In this document: positions 51,945 through 62,640 of the stretch, one piece after another
How positions within the stretch are numbered: the stretch's first letter is position 1
Layout: each line of letters starts with the position of its first letter
Assembly (NCBI GenBank): GCA_014338405.1
Contig: JTDE01000219.1
Span: forward strand, 7,256 to 71,255
DNA length: 64,000 nt
Origin: Paragonimus skrjabini miyazakii
Lineage: Eukaryota > Platyhelminthes > Trematoda > Plagiorchiida > Troglotrematidae
Direction: 5' to 3'
The notes under the pieces: model-generated
What the model was told of the DNA's origin: nothing
Seen by the model: only the letters and a program-made list of their open reading frames with translations
The model's database searches: none
Translations under genes and position numbers: made by a program

Positions 51945-52346
51945 AAATGGAATTTTCAAGTTGAACATCACCCACAATTGATCGCAGCTGTCGCATCCCC
52001 ATAGACTTTCCAGTCAGCCCCTTTCGAAAAGAAGCACTAGACTCGAGTTTCGCTCTCATTAGAGCTCGTCAGTAGTGCATATCATCGCCACCGCCGGGAC
52101 TTGAACCACGGACATGTTGTTCATGAGGCAACCGTGTGTACCACTGCGCCATTGACCTCACGTTAGGCACGACCGAATTATCATATGTGAACGCTCAACC
52201 ACTTTCGCTTGTGAGTAATGATCAGGTTGCCCGATCTTCTCGAAATGGAGACACAGTTACTGTCTGTTAACTCCAATCGATAACCCCGCGATTAGGACTT
52301 CCTAGACAGGTCGAGATCTCCGATCTCATTAAACCTGCTAGGCGAT
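51945..52346 (-). mobile_element. tRNA-derived SINE, family A, fullest copy
   Basis: In minus-strand sense: a 5' extension (52346-52155), A box TGGCGCAGTGG at 52151-52141, B box GGTTCAAGTCC at 52107-52097, then a body ending GATCAATTGTGGGTGATGTTCAACTTGAAAATT near 51952. Both pol III promoter boxes match consensus. The same body or extension is recognisable at 16.5, 19.1, 46.9, 48.4, 48.6, 60.8, 62.1 and 62.5 kb. Confidence 0.82.
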
Positions 52347-52507
52347 ATTTTAGATTACTGATGAGTAGTCGGGGATTTGGTTAATTTTCAAGTTGAACAT
52401 CACCCACACTGGAAAGTCTATGGGGATGCGACAGCTGCGATCAATTGTGGGTGATGTTCAACTTGAAAATTAACCAAATCCCCAACTACTCATCAGTAAT
52501 CTAAAAT
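52347..52507. repeat. Near-perfect 62-bp inverted repeat (SINE-tail hairpin)
   Basis: 52347-52408 and 52446-52507 are reverse complements over 62 bp with one mismatch (C at 52370 against A at 52484), separated by 37 nt. Loop plus right arm are the 3' tail of SINE family A in forward orientation, and the left arm is the same tail inverted. It abuts the full family A copy at 51945-52346. Confidence 0.95.
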
Positions 52508-52960
52508 GGAATTACCGATTAGTGCGGTTGTATTAATTTCCCAATCATCGTGAACCATCACATGTTCCGTCATTTTACTACTTCCAGCATCATAATGCAG
52601 GACACCACGACCCGTTTGCTTTCCAGCATAATGTGGTAATTGGTTTTGGAGATCATAACAGTTGTCACATGAGCAGACGGTGTTATCAGTCGCCCACGCA
52701 TTACCCGTGATTATAATCGGATCAGAGTGATGTGGGTGGTTCTCGCTTTGGTTTGACATGTGGTCCAGTGCACAAGGAATGCGAAGTCTTCATTCGGGCA
52801 TACACTGATGTGAAGCTCCGACGATCTTCGTTCATCATTTAGCTCTGGGTAAGTTAGAAACGCATCAGCCGGTAGAGACAAAACGGTTGACTGTAGTGCC
52901 GTGGCAATAGCAGCCAAGTTCACTCACTGAGGTGGCAAGCTCTCCAGCTACAGCCATTTG
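52505..52960 (-). other. Unrecognised, possibly frameshifted coding sequence
   Basis: Two overlapping minus-strand frames follow one another: 52923-52711 (includes VLSLPADAFLTYPELNDERR and CPNEDFAFLVHW) and 52759-52493 (includes SDPIIITGNAWATDNTVC and HYAGKQTGRGVLHYDAG). Their composition looks protein-like, and the overlap would suit one frameshifted gene. No domain is recognised. The solo LTR next to it has its own target duplication, so it is not that element's gag. Confidence 0.25.
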
Positions 52961-52991
52961 TGCATTGACGATGAAAACCGACACTAACTAA

Positions 52992-53285
52992 TGTTGTGGC
53001 CGCAAAAGACGCTTGGCCTGCAAATTCGTACAGTGCACGAACTCCCGTACGGATCATGTTAAACGTGGGACAACGAACACGTACACTCATTTGCACAGCT
53101 GATGTGCATTCACAAACACTAGGTAACAGTACGTTGTCATTCTTCCACTTCTTCCAAGCGCGTACACACCATTCCGATAGTTTCTTCTGGTCTGTCGTCC
53201 TCGTGGCGTTGAGGCTTGCCCTTTTGTTCCCGAAGTCGCTTGTGAGTAGTATATTACTCTCAATGAAACTGCCTGTTGAACAACA
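52992..53285 (-). repeat. Solo LTR, family LTR-1 copy 3, with 4-bp target duplication
   Basis: A 294-bp block from TGTTGT to ACAACA flanked by CTAA on both sides (52988-52991 and 53286-53289). It aligns by eye with the 3' LTR at 2250-2571 over its whole length: GCAAAAGACGCTTGGCCTG, GTACGGATCATG, ACAGTACGTTGTCATTC, CCATTCCGATAGT, GCTTGCCCTTTTGTTCC and GTGAGTAGTATA. No internal element sequence adjoins either side, so it is a solo LTR. Confidence 0.9.
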
Positions 53286-53299
53286 CTAATAACCACGTC

Positions 53300-54370
53300 G
53301 TTAAGTTTGAATCAAAGAGTCAATTGGCACGATTCCTGCGTTTTATTCAAACTCAGTAACGTGATAACCTAGGGGGAAATGAGCTCTTGATGGATGCCAT
53401 TTGAGCTATGAGCTACTGAGCTGATCATCTTGAATACATCCCCCAAATCTCCAAGAAGAATTGTGAACGTTGAGCCCTAATTGATCAGCAGTCTATACCG
53501 ATGTCGCTTTAAGAGTGTCCAAACGGCGTCGAACAGTAGATCAAAGTGGGGATATTCTTGCATGACTGGTCAACTAAGTTTACGCTGACATGCGTGCGTG
53601 TGCGTGCCTTTTCACTACGATAACCAATCGATGACAGGTTTCAAGCACAGACAAGTGCGCGAATTCGAATGCAAGGGAGCACAACGGTCGGCTACTATCA
53701 AGTTGCTACTTTGGAAAGTAATCAGCTAGAAAATTGGAGGAAATCATAAAAATCCATAACGAATCTTCATGATTTTTACATTAATTCCTCTGATCCATCA
53801 ACCAAGATGCCCACCGGTCTCATAGTACAGGGTCCCTGACTCATACGGAGTGCTAAGTGCAAACTGACCAGTCACGTTCCCTAACTGATCTATCATAAAT
53901 TCAAATTGCAACAGACACTGAAATATCAGCCATCCATTTTTTTTCAGAAAAGATACGCGGTAATTTTAAACATTAAGTGGTCATTCTCTCTTCTTTTTCC
54001 AAGCAAAATTACTAAGGCGTAGAAGTATCCCGGTAGAATATGTTCGCTTGATAACATTTTTACATATCCAATCGGAGAGTGCCCGTTTATGAGGGTATAT
54101 TTCTGGCGTCATTTGCTTTGTGGGTTTCCCAAAAAGGTCCGACAATTCTCCTGTTCGTCAACTACTTGTTGGTTACCAATGTGGAAAAAATAATCGGACG
54201 TTCCGAGAATTTCGGAATGGAGTTTCCGCTATACAGTAAGCTGGCAGATTTGGGTTTATGAACCAGATTGCCTCGCAGCGTTTTTCTGAAAGTGGAAGGA
54301 AGATTGTATCGAACTGGTTGGTCTATAAGGACTACTGTTTGAAATGTCCAAATGTGAAGTGCTGTTACAA
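53300..54370. other. No gene recognised
   Basis: No domain-bearing frame and no clear repeat apart from a short GTGC-rich run near 53590-53608. Confidence 0.45.
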
Positions 54371-54374
54371 AATT

Positions 54375-54700
54375 ACGTACTATGTGACTTCATTACTGTT
54401 TTGGGGGCAGGTCACTTGAAACCGTTAACCACTTCATGTACTTGAATAGTATCACACAATCAGCTTGTGCTACTGTTGACGAAGTGTTTTCAAGGATAAC
54501 GAAGAGCAGTCGTGTTTTTGCTCATGTTCGCTATGTGGGACATTACAATAACGTCCGATTGTCTTGATCTAGCAATAAGCCACCAGATCAGTTCACTCGT
54601 GACCTGTGTAGAGGATCTCGGTATTCGATTATCAGTGTCTTCACAAAGTGCGCAAATGCTGCGAGCATCCGCCATTTTACTAGTATGTAACCTGGAGGAC
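54375..54700 (+). mobile_element. LINE 3'-region fragment
   Basis: A plus-strand frame at 54414-54566 reads VNHFMYLNSIT, DEVFSRITKSSRVFAHVRYV and NVRLS, matching the conserved LINE stretch 'FxYLGSxI...ExxxRIxKARxAFAxLRxLW..xDIRLS' found shortly before the RWLGHVLRM block. After a stop and frame change, CVEDLGIRLSVS near 54605-54640 matches 'xVEDIRRLxVF'. It is truncated at both ends. It may be the same family as the RTE-like copy at 19.7-20.1 kb, but the pieces do not overlap enough to tell. Confidence 0.65.
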
Positions 54701-55642
54701 TTTAAGTTTTGAATGGTAACCCAGGTAACGAATCTGCTGTCAAAGCCACATGCCCTATATGCGGTTAACTGTTAGAAGTTGGTTGAGGTCGTAAATTCAA
54801 CGTGTAGAAACACTTTTGGTTTGCCACGTATTCCAATTATCTTGCTACTTATTTTGAATGTTGGTGTTATTGACATTGTTTGACTGCATATCTGGACTCT
54901 CTCGTTTGTTCGACCGCCCAAGGTCAAAACAAGAATTTCCGGTCGATTGTTAGCTGGTTGGTCGAGCTCTGCTTTGTGTCTTGCTTCGCTTACAGCTGAT
55001 TTTCTTTGTCCATTATTTAGGATTTCTGGTTTAGTTATTGTAGAGAATAAGCACGGTTCTGAACGTAGAAACGTTCCGGTCCTTTACAAGCGGACGAAGA
55101 CGTTGTCTCGAGCTGTGAAAGCACAGGTTGTAGATACAACCTGTCAGGTTGGAGTTTGCGTGATAATTCCAGATGCTGGTTAGAAACGCTGTCATATGTA
55201 AAGCAATCTATCGCAGTGCCTGACGAGTCTGTATCTAACCCACTTTTTGGCTCCTCTTTAGCAACATTTTTAAAAATTCTGCTTGCATATTTATTTACTT
55301 CACATATCTACTAGGTGATCTATTAAGTGATATACCACTGCATGGTCTACTGTCAGGATCAACGGTAGCGCCAGTCATATTGTCTATGGATAGGACTGAA
55401 AGTTAGGTATGTATGTGTATGCAAGGTTTGCATTCCAACTGGAAATATGAATGGTATAATAGTACAGCTCAGATTAGGTTCAAAGTGGCCAATCAGAGCA
55501 TTCAAATACGGTCAGGACAATCTGATTGGCTAGTCCACGACGTTAAAGTTACCACAATTTGTAGGCACATGCACATCACAGAAACATTCGTATTTCCCTT
55601 GTAACACTTCTTACAACCAACTAGTTTTCCTGCTGGTTCACA
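54701..55642. other. Upstream region of EndoU gene B; no promoter identified
   Basis: Open frames at 54947-55183 and 55413-55604 are unrecognised. I see no convincing core-promoter motif before the ATG at 55643. Confidence 0.4.
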
Positions 55643-55710
55643 ATGATTGTTAAATTGTGCATTGTACTAATTCTGTGTTTGCTGCCATGCGAGAATTTCT
55701 GTCAGGTTAA
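55643..55710 (+). CDS. EndoU gene B, signal-peptide exon 1
   Basis: ATG at 55643 opens 22 codons with a classic secretory leader: MIVK, a hydrophobic core (LCIVLILCLLP), then polar CENFCQV. The last two bases, AA, precede the donor GTGAGTTT at 55711. An alternative donor at 55706 (GTTAAG) would put the next exon out of frame, so 55711 is chosen. Joined to the exon at 59935 the split codon becomes AAC, and the protein runs on in frame into the EndoU domain. This implies a protein entering the secretory pathway. The 5' UTR start is unknown. It resembles the putative exon 1 of gene A in leader, phase and donor sequence. Confidence 0.75.
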
Positions 55711-58700
55711 GTGAGTTTCAAGTTGCTTTCCTTTATCTATGTAAACTCAGATAAAATGGTCACTGTTACATTAGTTAGCCGTTTTCAATTTAGTGTAAAG
55801 TTTTAACTTATCAAGCACAAGACGTATTTCTGTAAAATGAGATACTTTTATGCGGCTATCACAATCAAACCCAAACTAAGCAGACACGTATAATTGCTAT
55901 CAAAATGTGATAAAATTTATGATGCCATGCTCAATCAAAAGGTCCGACTTCTCTGAAAGGAAAGAAAATCGATTCCGTCTGAAACTTATTTGTGTGAACC
56001 ACTGCGGCCTCTCCACAGGTCTTGCATAATCGTTATTTTGCCTTTAGGTCTATTGCAGTAGAACGTAGATGATATAACAGTGGATCTGTTTCTCCCACAA
56101 TATTTTATCACCAGGATAACTTTATTATGTAATCACTGCGCACGCAGCATTTGTCCTTCCGCGCCTACGCCAAGTCAGGGTATCATGAGATTGTAGAAAC
56201 TCACGTACTCGGAGTTATATTACACGCGTGCTACCTCGGTGTCGACGCTTTCAAAACTGACTGTCTATCACGACTATGCTTTACTTGAACCTGGAAGCTA
56301 TCAGGTTGTGAAGACTGAGCAAACCGGACTTCGAACCTCGAATATATTGATGGCTGTTTTACGTACGTGATTGCAATGCAGAGCAAATGAAAACTCTCTC
56401 TGTTTGTGTTGTTTCGATGGATATGCTGCTGTATTCCTTAAGAACAGTCAAGGGTCCTTGCTGCCAGTATTTTTCTGGCCCTCATATTCAAAGGTCATCA
56501 GTTGATTCGTATATCTTTGAACACCAATAATACACACCAACTCACCATACCTTTTTGTCTTCGCTGCCCCTAAGCTTCACTGCCTGGATTGCTCCATACT
56601 GCACTTCTTAATAACATGCTAGCACTCACTCTGGTTAGCTATGGCTGACAGTCTGCTGTTAAGGCATGTACGCGCTGCTGTCCGACATTTTCAACTTGCA
56701 CGAATCAATTCAAGTTAGGTGCATGGGGCAGGTTATGTGTATTATCCTAACATTCTGTTGTGGTCGCTGGAACGAGAATACCGAAACATGTGATCAATGC
56801 ATACTACAGTTAACTTCGCGATACGCCAATTCAAAGTAGATTTCTTGATTCAGTGTACCATTCACAATTGTTTGTCATTCATTCCATTGTTATTTTGAAT
56901 TTTTGAAGGGAGTTACTTTTGGTCTCATGTACAAACAAAAATTAAATGATGATTATAGAGTATACATTTTTAAATAAATGGCTCGCAGTCATCAGCAGAC
57001 ACGGTGATAAAAAGGATGAGAGAGTATTCATTCAAAACTGGATCGTACATTTCGGGTTTTTTCTAGTTATATCCCAAGAGAAGTGGCTGGTTTACTTTTT
57101 ATTTAGACTGGGACAGTTACTTAAGATGACCAAACCAATATCTAGAATCCTGATCTTCTTAAATAACCCTCACGTTCTGTGTGCCATAATTACATCGATG
57201 CTTGGGCTGAATGAGGTCATCAATTTCTGCTCAGGTGATCTTTAGTCGGGTTCACATTTGAGCTGGTCTTTCACGATCACTCTTCTTATTTGTTTACTTC
57301 AGTTTTCAGTTGATGAAAACAACAGCTTCCGGTCAGTATACGTGTGCTATGAATGCGGGTCAGTCCGGTTTGTTTACTTAGCGAAAGTCATGTAGGTCGG
57401 TCCAAAGAGATAGTTGATATACATTACACCGAAGATTCTGATAAACATGAAAGAACATGAGACAAGATAGCCGTTGATTTTTACGAAGGCTGTTGTAGGG
57501 AGCAATTGTGAAAGATGCTGGCATGCTGTGTGGTTAATAGCAGGGTTGATTTTAGCCAGCAGACAACTGACTGAAGCACGAACACAGAAAATGTCTTTTA
57601 TTTGAAAGCTCAAACTAAGTCAAAATTTTGAGATGTGTTTTATATGAATACCTACGTGTGTAAACCAGTCACCTCGCACGGTGATATACATAACGCTGTA
57701 AAATTTAAACAATGAACAAAAACCGCTGTTATTTTTTGTTTTTTGAACCTTAAACAGAAACTTGTTAAAGTTATTGTTGGAGTGATTAGCTTAACGTTTT
57801 CATCTTTCGAAAATTTGACACCCAGTTTTTGAATAAGGTCAATATTACTTTTCAAAAAGAATACTCCGTAAGTGGCTTCCAACGACAGCTTCATTCTGTT
57901 TGGCTCTTTTGCAATAAACTTCGTGTGTTTCAGTTGAACTTTCTGACCCTAGCTATTGTGTATCCCTTATGTTGTTTGAATTCAGCTGCTCCATGTCAGT
58001 TAATTTCTTTACGTACGAAGTTTTTATTAACACGGCTCAAATTAACAATGGAGATTCATCAGTTCAACTGAATGCATTGACTAGATTAAGGCAAGAATCG
58101 GGATATCTAAGTAACAGATATCCCTCTCAAAATGACCATATTCCCATAAGCTATAAGACCCACCCAAACCACATTTTTAGATTGTTCAACCAATGTTCTA
58201 CTGTTGTCCATAGTGCAAAGCTAACTACATGAACAGTATCACTCTTTCCATCTTTAAAAGTATGCCCCCAGTCACATCATTACAACCTGTACACCTAACA
58301 GGATGTATGTGACGTTTATAAATAATAAGAAGGTTTTGTTTGTCTGTGTTTTTGATTACATTGTGTATTTGATTACATGCAAGCGAGTTCCATCCCTTAT
58401 CTGAAGATCATGAGTAAACGTAAAATATATCTAACAAACAATCTGGAAATTCCAAAAACTACTGGGATTTATGTTGGAAGCCGTTTGAGTTCAGTTGATA
58501 AAGAAGTTTTATAGTCTAAAAGGCTTTCTAAGGAACCTCCGAGACATGTTCACATAATGGTAGCACCTTAAAATGTGAGAGATTGGAGCTATTTACAATG
58601 TCGTTTTTTGCGAGAAGACTGCTTTCTCGAGTAAAACATTTTGATTTGGATAATGTTCTATGGAACCTGAGAGGTCGCACATATTTCCAAGTCATTGGGA

Positions 58701-59934
58701 GCGATGAATTGATTGGCAGTTTGTTGAAGCATTAGGGGTATGTGGAGCATCTAATTTATGGTGGCGTGTTCGTAAAACTGATATATTAGATTGTTGTTTT
58801 CTATAATGAAATTGAAGGATTTTAAGGAGTTATTAGTATTTTTTTAGTATCATTTTTTCAATTCTAAAAATGCTTTTTAAAAAGGCTGAAAAACAGATAG
58901 AGACACATAAAAAATTGGGCTACTTACAGTTAAATGTGGACTAACTTGCGGCGTTGTCACAAGTTGCTCCAAAACACCCTACTTCTTACCAGGCTTCACC
59001 TTCCGTTTGGCTCAATAGGTAGAATCAGGTTTGGGATCACCAGCCTTCCTAACACGAACGAGGCTTCGTTGTCAGTTATATGAGCATAGCCTAATAGAAG
59101 GATATATGTGTGCTGTTCTGACATATCGTTTACATGGATGGATATAGTGAACCCCAGGTTGCCACTTGTCAGCCGTTTACTGTCATAGTGGATTACAATA
59201 GTCTACTATCGGTGATGATAACGACACTTACTGTGCAACTCAACTGCTTTACGTTTGTCTTGGGAATCCAAAATGCTTTACAGATTTGTACAGTATGGAT
59301 ATGGGCTCATGATAGCTCTTTAGTTTCAGGTTTTGCTCTATTATACACAGTCATTCGTTTCTACAAATCTTATTTTTCTGGACATATCCAAAATATGGTA
59401 CAAGAGCACTTTCGACCTGTGCACAACGTTTGAATTATGGTAGTTTTACGAATATGTATATACACGTAATGCATCACTATGTTGCCTCACATGTATTCCA
59501 GTTCCTTAAGTTACATCTCAAATACTATAGTCAATGATCTTCAGTATTTTTGTTGTTATAAAACTATATTAAAATACTTAATTGAAATTTTGACTTAAAT
59601 AAGGCTCCAGAGCACACGTTTATTCTACAGCAAGCGACGATACGGATCTCAAGGACTTTCATTTGTTTGTGTCTCAAGTTTGGCTCACCTGAAGAATGCA
59701 ATGATGCTTTCTATCTTCAATTGTGTATCAGGTGAGGGTTACAACTGATTCTGATATACAATGTGCGATTTATAATGTAAAACAGACAACAGTTCAATAC
59801 TTGCTTTGTATATGCTATTTCGCTGGCTTTTTGAAGGAGCAGCCAGTTAATCGAAACTTAAACATTTGATTTTAAAATCAATAGTTCAAGTGGTCAGCTT
59901 TCAAAATTTAATTTCTAACAACACTAATTTTCAG
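55711..59934 (+). other. Intron 1 of EndoU gene B
   Basis: A 4.2-kb interval bounded by GTGAGT and TTTTCAG. It contains unrecognised frames (56946-57245 plus, 57652-57894 minus, 59134-59433 plus) and a small perfect hairpin, GGGATATCT/AGATATCCC, at 58100-58124. No recognisable transposon. Confidence 0.65.
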
Positions 59935-60038
59935 CCTGCAAATTTCGGAGGCTGAATTGGATACATTTGTCAAAAAATTGTGGAACCTGGAGAAGTCGAG
60001 GATTCAACCGAACACCGATTATCAGCTAAACCCGCAAG
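59935..60038 (+). CDS. EndoU gene B, first exon of the nuclease domain
   Basis: Exon of 104 nt after AATTTTCAG and before GTAAATG. It encodes LQISEAELDTFVKKLW, NLEKSRIQPNTDY and QLNPQ, ending in phase 1 with G so that the next residue is probably Gly. This is the N-terminal signature of XendoU domains ('(I/L)SxxELxxFxxxLWxxDxNRxxPxxDYxLxxQG'). Two usual positions differ: D to E and N to S in LEKSR. The frame stays open past the donor for about 40 codons to TGA at 60158-60160, but that extension does not resemble the family, so splicing at 60039 is preferred. The remaining exons (FINLLDNY, FEH, GFHNW, PEFE parts) were not found before 64000, so B's catalytic residues cannot be checked. Confidence 0.8.
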
Positions 60039-60749
60039 GTAAATGTTCCTCTACATATCTGTTTTACATAGATCAAACTACGCAGGCGTTCTACGACGAA
60101 TGGATCCGACGGATCAAGCCTCCGGTCCGCTGTTCGCTACCATCGACAAAGCAAAACTGAGTAGAAAAGTGCCTTCAATTCCTGGCAGGAGAACCTAGTT
60201 AAAATTATATGAATGTGGCGTTTTTCTACAGTTCATTTCATATAATCATCCATGTGATAACTAATTTACTGCAGTTGCCCACAATAACATGTGAATTTAA
60301 TTATTTTCAGTTTCTAAATAATCTTTAATGTTGAAAGTTGGTTTGATCGCACTAGGAATAACCAGTACAACCAGCGTCCAAAATAGTTGTATGAAACAAA
60401 CGTTAAATGAGTAGAGGTGTTAAAATCAACAGAGGTTTTGTAGTGTGTGGCTGATTTTTGGCTTAGTGATACAGGAATTCAGTCAGTAACATCTATTTCC
60501 TTTGTTTGTCTTTATGAACATGTCAACTTTTCTGATGTTTGGTGTGATATTAATTTATTTTTTAATATCAATCTTACTGTATAATGTTGTAAATTAGTTA
60601 TACAAATTTTATGTGTTGATAAACAGTCTAAATGGATGTGTGGCCTTTGAAAAATGATAGTGACGTTGTTAGTTGATAGTTTACAACTGGCTGTGGTTTC
60701 CGCAATATCATAAACGTTTGAATCTAACCTACATAGAAAAGGAGCGTTG

Positions 60750-60960
60750 TACTCAAGGTTTGTCCTCGTTTGAGCTCGTTAGTAATGTATGTCCTTGTTG
60801 ACACCGGAAGTAGATCTCACGTTTAGCTTATACGAGGCAGCCATGCCGACCAGTGCGCAAATGACCTCACATTAGGGACAATTAAACTAATTTATGAGTA
60901 AGTCAAACCACGTTTGCGTGTTAATCAGAGCTTGAGGTCCCAAAAGTGAATGCATCTTCC
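60750..60960 (-). mobile_element. tRNA-derived SINE, family A, degraded copy
   Basis: Reverse orientation. GTTTGAGCTCGTTAGTAATGTATGTCCTTGTTGACACCGG, then CCAGTGCGCAAATGACCTCACATTAGGGAC, corresponds to 52046-52165 (B-box region, A box and start of the 5' extension). Confidence 0.65.
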
Positions 60961-62029
60961 AAATATTCGAGTCCAAATACTTTTACCAGTGCACGAGAGT
61001 ACACTCAGACTACTTCTACCGCATTAGTTATACTTCCATACTCGTGTTGAATAAGGAACCAACTCGTATTCAGGACTAACTTTCAAACGGTGGAAACAGA
61101 AGACAGAGCGGTGTTCATTCCGAATTACGAACACTTGAACAAGTGACAGCAGAAAGGGCAATTGAGTGGAAATGGCAAAATAACATGAAACCAGTCGCAA
61201 TGCATTCTCCAGATACTTGAGTCGCGAAGAGCCCATCAGACTGGTAGTTACCGGACCAATGACACCTAGGTAAACAGCACACTCATTAACGGTTATAGTC
61301 CTGATCTTTCGACTGGTGAGCCTAAAACTATAAGACCTTGTGGTATTCAAACAGTTGTCTTAGAAACACGGATTGCCATAGTTTCGTACTGAAATTTTTA
61401 AATTGTGTCCCTTTGAGTAGTGTGTTTCTAAAAAATGGTAAATAAGGTCCAATGAATTGTTTTCTGTCGATCACGAATTTTTTCATCCAGATTTTCAAAC
61501 TATTCATCACATGGTTTGTGTATATGTGCTCAACTTTCCGTTTATCCACTATGGGATTTGTGACCACCTCTGTACAATAAATTCACATCCATTCGACATT
61601 ACTGGTAATTGACCACTCACCTGCGTGAAGCCAAAAGGATAGGTATTTATTGAGCTCATATGAGTCCAACATATTTTTAATAACGTATCGATACTCAATT
61701 CACACTGCCCACTTCAATATTCCAATAGGTAGCGTGAAGGAACGATTAACTCTGATTGTGTTCCTTTGTGTCCTGTGCAACCAGTTTGAAAACGATTGTC
61801 GTATCAACATATTTAGCGCAAACAACTTAAGTATCTATTGATTTAAGGACAGTAATTCCTCCGTAGGTTGATCACTTCCTATGAGAAAAATTAAAGTCGG
61901 TCGCTCTTTAGACAGGTGGTTGTTCTTATATCCAGTTGTTAACGTGTGTTTCTGTCACGAAAAGTGTCAAACGCGAAATAAAGTGCATAATACTCTTCGC
62001 GTATGAGGAAAGAATTTAGTAGGACATAT

Positions 62030-62275
62030 AATTATTCGGTCGTATTTAGTGTGAGGTCAATGACACAGTGATCTACACGGTCGCCTCATGAAAGCGTTGC
62101 CGGAATTCTCATCTCGACAATGGAAAGAATATACAGTACTGAAGAGCTCTAACAAGGGAGAAACTTCAGTCTAGTGCTTTTTTTGAAAACGAAAATTACG
62201 ATCAGTTGTGGATAATGTTCAATCTATATGAAAACTGAAATCCTCTACTACTCATGAGTAATCAAAATATCGCTC
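62030..62275 (+). mobile_element. tRNA-derived SINE, family A, tandem copy 1
   Basis: Forward orientation: GTGTGAGGTCAATGACACAGTGATCTACACGGTCGCCTCATGAAAGCG (A-box region), a B-box region near 62107, AGTACTGAAGAGCTCTAACAAG, ACGATCAGTTGTGGATAATGTTCAA, and the tail CTACTACTCATGAGTAATC. Confidence 0.68.
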
Positions 62276-62434
62276 AACAAAATAATGTTTTCAGTGACTT
62301 CGATTCGGAGAGAAATCCTAGTCGAGTTAACGTGATTTTTACTATATCTCCTATCGAGACGATCGGGCACACTATTCAGAACTCAAAAACGAGAGTGGTT
62401 GGACGTTCAGGTATAATAATTCGATCATGCCCAA

Positions 62435-62640
62435 TTTGAGGTAAGTGACGCAGTCGTCAACACAGTTGTTTCATGAAAACATGACCGGAGTTCTAGCCCA
62501 AGCCTTGGCAAGAATACGCACTACTGACGAGCTGGAACAAGAGGGGAACTCCAGTCCAGTGCCTAGAAGATCTAGTGGAATGCGAAGGTTGCGATCAACT
62601 TTGAGTAATGTCCAAGTACTCATCAGAAATCGAACCAGTA
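62435..62640 (+). mobile_element. tRNA-derived SINE, family A, tandem copy 2
   Basis: Direct repeat of the previous copy: GGTAAGTGACGCAGTCGTCAACACAGTTGTTTCATGAAAACATG, GGAGTTCTAGCCC (degraded B box), CGCACTACTGACGAGCTGGAAC, GCGATCAACTTTGAGTAATG, TACTCATCAGAAATC. Confidence 0.68.

Noticed and set aside
58100..58124. Perfect 9-bp hairpin GGGATATCT/AGATATCCC as a regulatory structure
   Set aside because: Hairpins of this size are expected by chance in tens of kilobases, and nothing functional adjoins it.
61024..61567. Two adjoining minus-strand frames in gene B's intron
   Set aside because: They could be a decayed transposon, but no reverse-transcriptase, integrase or transposase motif could be identified.
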